From positions 4,186,133-4,250,132 of the forward strand of contig NZ_KB900614.1 in NCBI RefSeq assembly GCF_000379065.1: a DNA stretch of 64,000 nt. Reading direction: 5' to 3'. Positions 58,750 to 64,000 of the stretch are shown here, piece by piece (position 1 is the first letter of the stretch; every line of letters starts with the position of its first letter). The notes under the pieces are model-generated. The model had not been told where the DNA came from and did not search any database. It saw only the letters and a list, made by a program, of their open reading frames with translations. Made by a program: the position numbers and the translations under genes. This DNA is from Salinispora mooreana. GTDB lineage: Bacteria; Actinomycetota; Actinomycetes; Mycobacteriales; Micromonosporaceae.

Positions 58750-61700
58750 CCTGCCCGGTGTGTGGAACCGTCGCGGTACCCGGTGCCCGGTTCTGCCACA
58801 ACTGCGGTGCCGCGCTGCCGGCTGCGGCGACGCTCCCCGCCACCGAACGCCGGGTGGTCACCGTGCTCTTCGGCGACCTCTCCGACTTCACCTCCTGGTC
58901 GGAGGATCTCGACCCGGAGCGGGTCGGTGCCGTCACCGACCGGGTGCTCGCGGCGCTGGCCGGCGCGGTCAAGACCTTCGGCGGGCACGTCGACAAGCTG
59001 ACCGGGGACGGCATCATGGCGGTCTTCGGTGCGCCGGTGGCGCACGAGGACGACGCCGAGCGGGCCGTTCGGGCGGCGCTGTCGATGCAGCGGGCGGTGC
59101 GCCGGGTCCTCGACGACGAACGTGGTGGCGGCGCGCCATTGGGCCTGCGGGTCGGGCTCAACACGGGGGGCGTGATCGCCGGGATCCAGGCGGCCCTCGA
59201 ATACACGGTTATCGGAGACACGGTCAACACCGCCGCCCGGCTCGCCGACGCGGCGGCGGTCGGCGCGGTCTACGCCGGGGAACGGACCGCCGCCGCCACC
59301 CGGCACATCGCCTCCTGGCGGGCGTTACGCCCGCTGCGGCTGAAGGGCAAGCGGGAACCGGTCACGGCGTACGAGCTGCTTGGCCTGCTGGACGCCGCCG
59401 GCACCCGGTCCGGGCTCGGGGACGAGGCGCCCTTCGTCGGCCGGGAGACCGAGATCGGGCGGGTGGCGGGCCGGCTCGCCGAGGTGGTTGACCGCAGTGA
59501 GCCCCGGGTACTGCTGATGACCGCCGAGGCAGGCATCGGCAAGTCCCGCTTCGCCGCCGAGGTGGAGCGTCTCGCCGCCGGCTACGACGTTGGTGCCGGT
59601 CGGTTCGCGGCGTACACCGGTGCGCGGGTGCTCTCCGTGCGCTGCGTCGCGTTCGGTGAACGGCGCCGGCTCGCTCCCCTGGCGGACCTGGTCCGCGCCG
59701 CGGTCGGCCTGCCCACCGACTCGGCCACCGCGCTCACCCGACCAGCGGTCGAGGAGCGACTGCGCCGACTCGGCCAGCGCCTCGGCCGTGCCGGTGGCGA
59801 CCCCACCCCGGTCGGCGCCGAACAGCTGCTGGCCCTGCTCGGCTACGCGGAGCTGCCCAGCGGCCCCACCGACCAGGGCGAGTGGCGCTCGGCGAGTCAG
59901 TCCGTCGACGGCGACGCGGTGCCGAATGCCGTCGCCGACCTGCTCAGCGCTCTCGCCGCGGAGGCGCCGCTGGTGGTCGTGGTGGACGATCTGCACGACG
60001 CGACCACCGAGAGCATCCATGCGCTCGGCGAGACCCTGTCCCGGCTCGTCGGCCCGGTGCTGGTGTTGCTGCTGGGCCGGCCGGAGCTGGTCCGCACGGC
60101 GGGTGCCCTGACCCGGGTGGCCGACGCTGAGGTTCATGCGCTGCCGCCGCTGCGCGGTGCGGATGCCGCGCGGCTGCTCACCGGCTATCTCAGTGGCGGC
60201 CGGTTGCCGCAGGTTGACGCCGATCGCCTGCTCGCCACCGCGCAGGGTAACCCGTTCTACCTGGCTGAGCTGGTCACCCTGTTGATGGAGCGGGGCGCGC
60301 TGACCGCCGGTGCCGACGAGGCCTGGCAGCTCGCGCCGGGCTCGCTCGGCAGCCAACTCCTCTCCCGTGACCTCGCGGCTGTGCTCGCCGCGCGGATTGA
60401 CGCGTTGCCGCCGGATGCCCGTTCGGTGCTGCGGGACGCGGCGGTCGTCGGGGACACCGTACCGGCGGGGGCGCTGGAGGCGCTGCGAGAGCAGCGGAGC
60501 GGTCAGGACGGCCGACCGGCGGCGGTTGCCGCCGTGGATCTGGAACGTGCGGTCGAGGAGTTGCTGCAACGCCGGATGCTGCATCGCGCGCGGTCCGGCC
60601 ACACGTTCGCCACCCCGCTGATGCGGGAGGCGGCCTACGCCGGGGTCAGTAAGGCCGAACTGGCCGAACGGCATGCGGCGCTCGCCCGCTGGGCGGCGGT
60701 CGACCCGCCGACTGGTACCCCCGCCTCCGGTGGGTTCACCGAGGCCGCCCGGGACGACTTCGTGGCCGGGCATGTGGAGCGGGCGACCGCGCTCGCCGAC
60801 GCGGTGGGGCTGCGGCCGGACGCACCGGCGCGGGCCGTGGTCCCGGTCGGGGTCGCCGCGTTGGGCCACGCCGCCCGCCGATCGATGTACGTCGGGGAGC
60901 CGCTGCTGGCGGTGGAGTACGCCGAGCGCGCCAGCGAGCTGGCTTCCGACGGGGTCCCGCCGGCCGACCGGGTGGTGCACGCACAGGCGCTGCTCCAGAT
61001 CGGCAAGGCGGCCGACGCCCTCGCGAACGCGGAGAAGATCGCCGCTAACGCCGGGGACGAGGCGGCCACCCGGGCCAGTGCGCTGCTCCTGGCTGGGCAG
61101 GCGCACCAGACGATGGGCGACCCGGACCGGGCGGCGAGCTCCTGGGAGGAGGCGTTGCAGGTCGCCTCGGCCCACGAGTTGCCGACGCTGCGTGCGGCGG
61201 CGATGCGGCTGCTCGGGATGGCCGACTTCGTCGCCGGCCGGCTGGGGCAGGCGAGCAGCCGGCTCGCCGCGTCGTACCAGACCAGTCTCGCGGTGCAGGA
61301 CCGCCGCGGGCAGGCGTGGTCGTTGCAGAACCTGGCCTGGGTCACCACCACCCGGGGCGACTTCGCGGGTACCGACGCGGTGCTCGGTCGAGCCGCGCGG
61401 TTGTTCGCCGAGCTGAAGGATCCGTACGGGCGGGCCTGGCTGCGGGGCACCACCGCCTTCGCCCGGTTGCTCGCCGGCCGGCTGCACGAGGCTGGCCGCC
61501 TCGCCGGGGCGTTTCTGCCGTTCGGCGAGCGGGTCGGCGAGCAGTGGGCGGTCGGCACCCTGCGGGCGGTGGAGGCGTACGCCACCGCCGAGCTGGGTGA
61601 TCTGGCCGAGGCCGACCGGGCGGCCCGGCGGGCGTACCGGGACTTCGACGCCGCCTCCGACGAGTGGGGGCGGGGCTTCGCGCTGGTGGTGCGCGGGGTT

Positions 61701-62318
61701 ATCGCGCGTGGCCTGGGCGAGCCGGAGCACGCCGCGGACCTGCTCACCGACGCGATGGGGTACGCCCGCCGTACCTCGCATCCGCTGCTGACCGGCATGG
61801 CTGGCACGCTGCGGGGGTTCGTGGCGTTGGACTCGGGCGACTACGACCGGGCCGAGCGGGAGGCGCAGGCGGTGCTGACCGCCGTCGAGCCGTACAACCC
61901 GTGGGCACCGGCGCAGGTGGCGCCGCGGGTGCTGCTGGCCACCGCCCGGCTGGCGGCCGGTGATCCCGCCGCCGCGGTCGGCCTGCTCGCCCCGGTGGCG
62001 ACCGCCGCGCAGACCACTCCGGCGTTGCTCTTCTCCCGTCGCCTGACGCTGGCCCGGTACGCCTCCGCCCTGCTCGCCCACGGGCAGGCCGAGCAGGCGC
62101 TGGACTGGGCGCAGCGGGCCCGTACCGTCCCGGCGGAGGACGTGCGTAGCCAGGTGACCGCCGCCGCCGTGTTGGCAAAGGCGTTCGCCGCTACCGGCGA
62201 GTTGGCGGCGGCCCGGGCCAGCGCCCAGGAGGCGGTGCGCCTGGCGTACGCGACCGAGCAGCGGAGCGAGCGGCGGGACGCGGACGACCTCCTCGGCCGG
62301 TTGACGGCGGCCGACTGA
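58746..62318 (+). CDS. class III adenylate cyclase - AAA ATPase - TPR protein with zinc ribbon
   Basis: 1190 aa, GTG start overlapping the hydrolase stop. Zinc ribbon C3/C6/C17/C20; class III cyclase domain ~35-205 with metal Asp44 (FGDLSDF), second metal site KLTGDGIMAVFG and VIGDTVNTAARL; AAA/NB-ARC-type ATPase from ~235 with P-loop AEAGIGKSRF (~263-272) and VVVVDDLHDAT; then a long helical TPR region to the end (~650-1190). Cytoplasmic sensor expected to make cAMP in response to an unknown ligand. Such proteins resemble LuxR/MalT-like STAND regulators without the LuxR HTH. Confidence 0.9.
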   Translation: MTCPVCGTVAVPGARFCHNCGAALPAAATLPATERRVVTVLFGDLSDFTSWSEDLDPERVGAVTDRVLAALAGAVKTFGGHVDKLTGDGIMAVFGAPVAHEDDAERAVRAALSMQRAVRRVLDDERGGGAPLGLRVGLNTGGVIAGIQAALEYTVIGDTVNTAARLADAAAVGAVYAGERTAAATRHIASWRALRPLRLKGKREPVTAYELLGLLDAAGTRSGLGDEAPFVGRETEIGRVAGRLAEVVDRSEPRVLLMTAEAGIGKSRFAAEVERLAAGYDVGAGRFAAYTGARVLSVRCVAFGERRRLAPLADLVRAAVGLPTDSATALTRPAVEERLRRLGQRLGRAGGDPTPVGAEQLLALLGYAELPSGPTDQGEWRSASQSVDGDAVPNAVADLLSALAAEAPLVVVVDDLHDATTESIHALGETLSRLVGPVLVLLLGRPELVRTAGALTRVADAEVHALPPLRGADAARLLTGYLSGGRLPQVDADRLLATAQGNPFYLAELVTLLMERGALTAGADEAWQLAPGSLGSQLLSRDLAAVLAARIDALPPDARSVLRDAAVVGDTVPAGALEALREQRSGQDGRPAAVAAVDLERAVEELLQRRMLHRARSGHTFATPLMREAAYAGVSKAELAERHAALARWAAVDPPTGTPASGGFTEAARDDFVAGHVERATALADAVGLRPDAPARAVVPVGVAALGHAARRSMYVGEPLLAVEYAERASELASDGVPPADRVVHAQALLQIGKAADALANAEKIAANAGDEAATRASALLLAGQAHQTMGDPDRAASSWEEALQVASAHELPTLRAAAMRLLGMADFVAGRLGQASSRLAASYQTSLAVQDRRGQAWSLQNLAWVTTTRGDFAGTDAVLGRAARLFAELKDPYGRAWLRGTTAFARLLAGRLHEAGRLAGAFLPFGERVGEQWAVGTLRAVEAYATAELGDLAEADRAARRAYRDFDAASDEWGRGFALVVRGVIARGLGEPEHAADLLTDAMGYARRTSHPLLTGMAGTLRGFVALDSGDYDRAEREAQAVLTAVEPYNPWAPAQVAPRVLLATARLAAGDPAAAVGLLAPVATAAQTTPALLFSRRLTLARYASALLAHGQAEQALDWAQRARTVPAEDVRSQVTAAAVLAKAFAATGELAAARASAQEAVRLAYATEQRSERRDADDLLGRLTAAD

Positions 62319-62445
62319 TCCGGCCGTCGGCGTCGCCGGTGGCAGATTTTGGCAATTCCGGTGATGCGGGACAGGGCGGGTGCTCGATAGCGTGGGGGCC
62401 GCGCACGATCCGGGATGTGGGACGTGCCGGACGGGAAGGGGTCTG

Positions 62446-62925
62446 ATGAAGCTGCCGCGTTCCGCTGCCGGTTGGACAGTCGCGGTCTTTGGGCTGCTCG
62501 CCCTGCTTTTGGGCGCAATCGGGTTGATCTGGCCGGAGGCGCTGCTGCGGCTGCTCGACTTCGAGGTGCTGGAGTCCCGGGCGTCGGGTGACTACACCGC
62601 TACCTTTCTGACGGCGTCCTCGATGGCCTCGTTCAACATGGGGGTCTACTACCTGCTCGCCGCGGCGACCGAGTGGCGGGCCTTCTACCGGTTCACGGTC
62701 GGTTTTCGACTCCTCACGTTCACCGTGTTCAGCATTCTGGTGCTGGTAGACGCCGCTCCGGGCCTGTTCTTCGGGGTGGCTGCCTGGGAGGCGCTGGGCG
62801 CGTTGGCGACTGCCGCGGGTCTGTGGTGGGATCACCGCGGCTCAGGTGCTGCGGCACCGGGCGATGTCGTCTCGCCGTCGGCCGCCCCGGTTGATCCGGC
62901 GTCCATCGTTGACGCGGTTCGCTGA
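62446..62925 (+). CDS. four-helix membrane protein
   Basis: 159 aa from ATG 62446 (GGGAAGGGG upstream). Helices at ~10-32, 55-75, 82-105 and 108-128; soluble Ala/Pro/Ser-rich tail. Common near the WblA locus in Micromonosporaceae-like genomes (from memory, not checked). Function unknown. Confidence 0.7.
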   Translation: MKLPRSAAGWTVAVFGLLALLLGAIGLIWPEALLRLLDFEVLESRASGDYTATFLTASSMASFNMGVYYLLAAATEWRAFYRFTVGFRLLTFTVFSILVLVDAAPGLFFGVAAWEALGALATAAGLWWDHRGSGAAAPGDVVSPSAAPVDPASIVDAVR

Positions 62926-62955
62926 ACAGCCCGCCTGATTCGGTATTTTTAAGCC

Positions 62956-64000
62956 GTGACCGAGACCTCGCCTGGCGCGCTACCAACACCCCTTGTGCCC
63001 GGGCTGACCGATCTGCGGGTTTTTGCCCGGGGTGGTTACGCGACGATCTACAAAGCCACCCAGATCTCGGTGGGGCGCGAGGTGGCGGTCAAGGTAGAGA
63101 ACCGCACTCTGGACAGTGAGCGGGATCAGGCCCGGTTCCTCCGGGAAGCACGGGCGGCCGGTCGGATGTCGTCGCACCCGCACGTGGTTGACCTCTTCGA
63201 CGTCGGGGTCACCGTGGACCAGCACCCATATCTGATCATGGAGCTCTGTGACGGGTCGTTCGCCGAACGAATGCGTACCTCGCCGCTCGGCCCCGTGGAG
63301 GCCCGTGACCTCGGAGTCAAGATCGCTGACGCGATCGTCCACTCCCACGCGGCCGGGGTGCTGCACCGGGACATCAAGCCGGCCAACATCCTCCACTCCC
63401 ACTTCAACCCGGCGGTGCTGGCCGACTTCGGGCTGGCCGTCGTCGCCGAGCTGCGCGACGCCACAGTCGCCCTGGAGGTGCTCACCCCGGCCTACGCGCC
63501 GCCGGAGATGTTCAACCACAGCCCACCATCACCGGCCGTGGATGTCTATGCCCTCTGCGCCACCCTCTACGCGGTGATGCACGGTCGGCCGCCGCGTTGG
63601 CGCTCCGAGCGTAACCCCAGCCTGGTTACGGTGCTGGAGATGTTCCAGCAGCCGGTACCCGGCCTGCCCGGGGTGCCGGAGGAACTGGTCGACATCCTTC
63701 GGGCTGGCATGTCGAACGACCCGGCGGCGCGACCGTCCGCCACCGAGCTACGGGACCTGCTGGCCGCGCTGCCGGTTGGCGGGACCGCCGCCAGCGCCCC
63801 GGCCGAACCGGCCGCCGGTGGGCACCCCGGGACGGCCCCGAGCGGGCGTTCCGGAGTGGCCTCGGGCGGCCGGTCGACTCCCCCGGCGCCCCGCGTGCCG
63901 GGCGAGGACGCGCAACCGGCTCTTCCTTCCGCGGCCCGGCGTCGGCGGCCCTGGTTTCTGGGCGGCGCGGGAGTGGCCGCCCTCCTCGTGGCCGGGGTCG
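62956..64000 (+). CDS. Ser/Thr protein kinase (PknB-like), truncated by window end
   Basis: At least 348 aa, GTG 62956 shortly after TATTTTT (possibly leaderless). Glycine loop ARGGYA (24-29), Lys46 (VAVKVE), catalytic H137-RD139 (HRDIKPAN), D157-FG, activation segment ending YAPPEM. A Pro/Ala/Gly-rich juxtamembrane part follows; the window ends inside a transmembrane helix (RRRRPWFLGGAGVAALLVAG). Membrane kinase; substrate unknown. Confidence 0.92.
   Translation, partial: MTETSPGALPTPLVPGLTDLRVFARGGYATIYKATQISVGREVAVKVENRTLDSERDQARFLREARAAGRMSSHPHVVDLFDVGVTVDQHPYLIMELCDGSFAERMRTSPLGPVEARDLGVKIADAIVHSHAAGVLHRDIKPANILHSHFNPAVLADFGLAVVAELRDATVALEVLTPAYAPPEMFNHSPPSPAVDVYALCATLYAVMHGRPPRWRSERNPSLVTVLEMFQQPVPGLPGVPEELVDILRAGMSNDPAARPSATELRDLLAALPVGGTAASAPAEPAAGGHPGTAPSGRSGVASGGRSTPPAPRVPGEDAQPALPSAARRRRPWFLGGAGVAALLVAGV

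Overview
The window reads as high-GC actinobacterial chromosome, most likely from Micromonosporaceae (Salinispora or Micromonospora-like; this is inferred from codon use, gene families and gene order, not from a marker gene). GTG and TTG starts, ATGA/GTGA stop-start overlaps and strong third-position GC bias are seen throughout. The window has ordinary chromosome at its ends and a long, heavily rearranged accessory stretch in the middle.

1-6.7 kb: an alpha/beta hydrolase, then a cobalamin riboswitch that leads a class Ia ribonucleotide reductase operon (nrdA, nrdB), then the wreck of a DrrAB-type ABC transporter with its MerR regulator and operator, then an XRE/DUF397 pair. 6.8-11.9 kb: small actinobacterial proteins, a pentapeptide-repeat protein and a run of broken genes (APC permease, GyrI-like domain, S1 protease tail). 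11.96-16.19 kb: two nearly identical IS5-family elements in inverted orientation, each with its own 3-bp target duplication, enclosing one unknown gene and a short RNA region. That RNA region holds the most unusual signal in the window: two tRNA genes (apparent Leu-CAA and Tyr-GTA) whose 3' halves lie before their 5' halves, i.e. circularly permuted tRNA genes. A third, different IS follows.

17.7-34.9 kb: a serine hydrolase, small remnants, then an iron-responsive island in which a second ribosomal protein S4 gene, two DUF2470 proteins and a DUF1540 protein sit beside IdeR/DmdR-like boxes. Two PadR-ABC exporter modules follow (one preceded by a 50-residue ORF), with a PI-PLC, a TetR/peroxiredoxin pair flanked by a duplicated gene tail, and a lipoprotein.

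35.1-48.9 kb: two integrative elements in tandem at tRNA-Pro(CGG). The 44-bp 3' part of the tRNA gene is present three times (35.10, 40.83 and 48.82 kb). The left element is decayed (RepSA, Xis and Int fragments) but keeps an XRE-TPR regulator and a Nudix gene. The right one has Xis-like proteins, an XRE-TPR regulator, an unusual sigma factor with three region-4 domains, a RepA-like ATPase, an integrase, and long non-coding spacers made of several different families of short direct and inverted repeats.

48.9-64 kb: conserved chromosome matching the mycobacterial Rv3683-Rv3677 neighbourhood: metallophosphoesterase, GatB/YqeY protein, PonA-type penicillin-binding protein, WblA/WhiB4, paired anion-ATPase-like proteins, DUF4177, RidA, metallo-beta-lactamase fold hydrolase, then a large adenylate-cyclase/AAA/TPR protein, a membrane protein and a Ser/Thr kinase cut by the window end.
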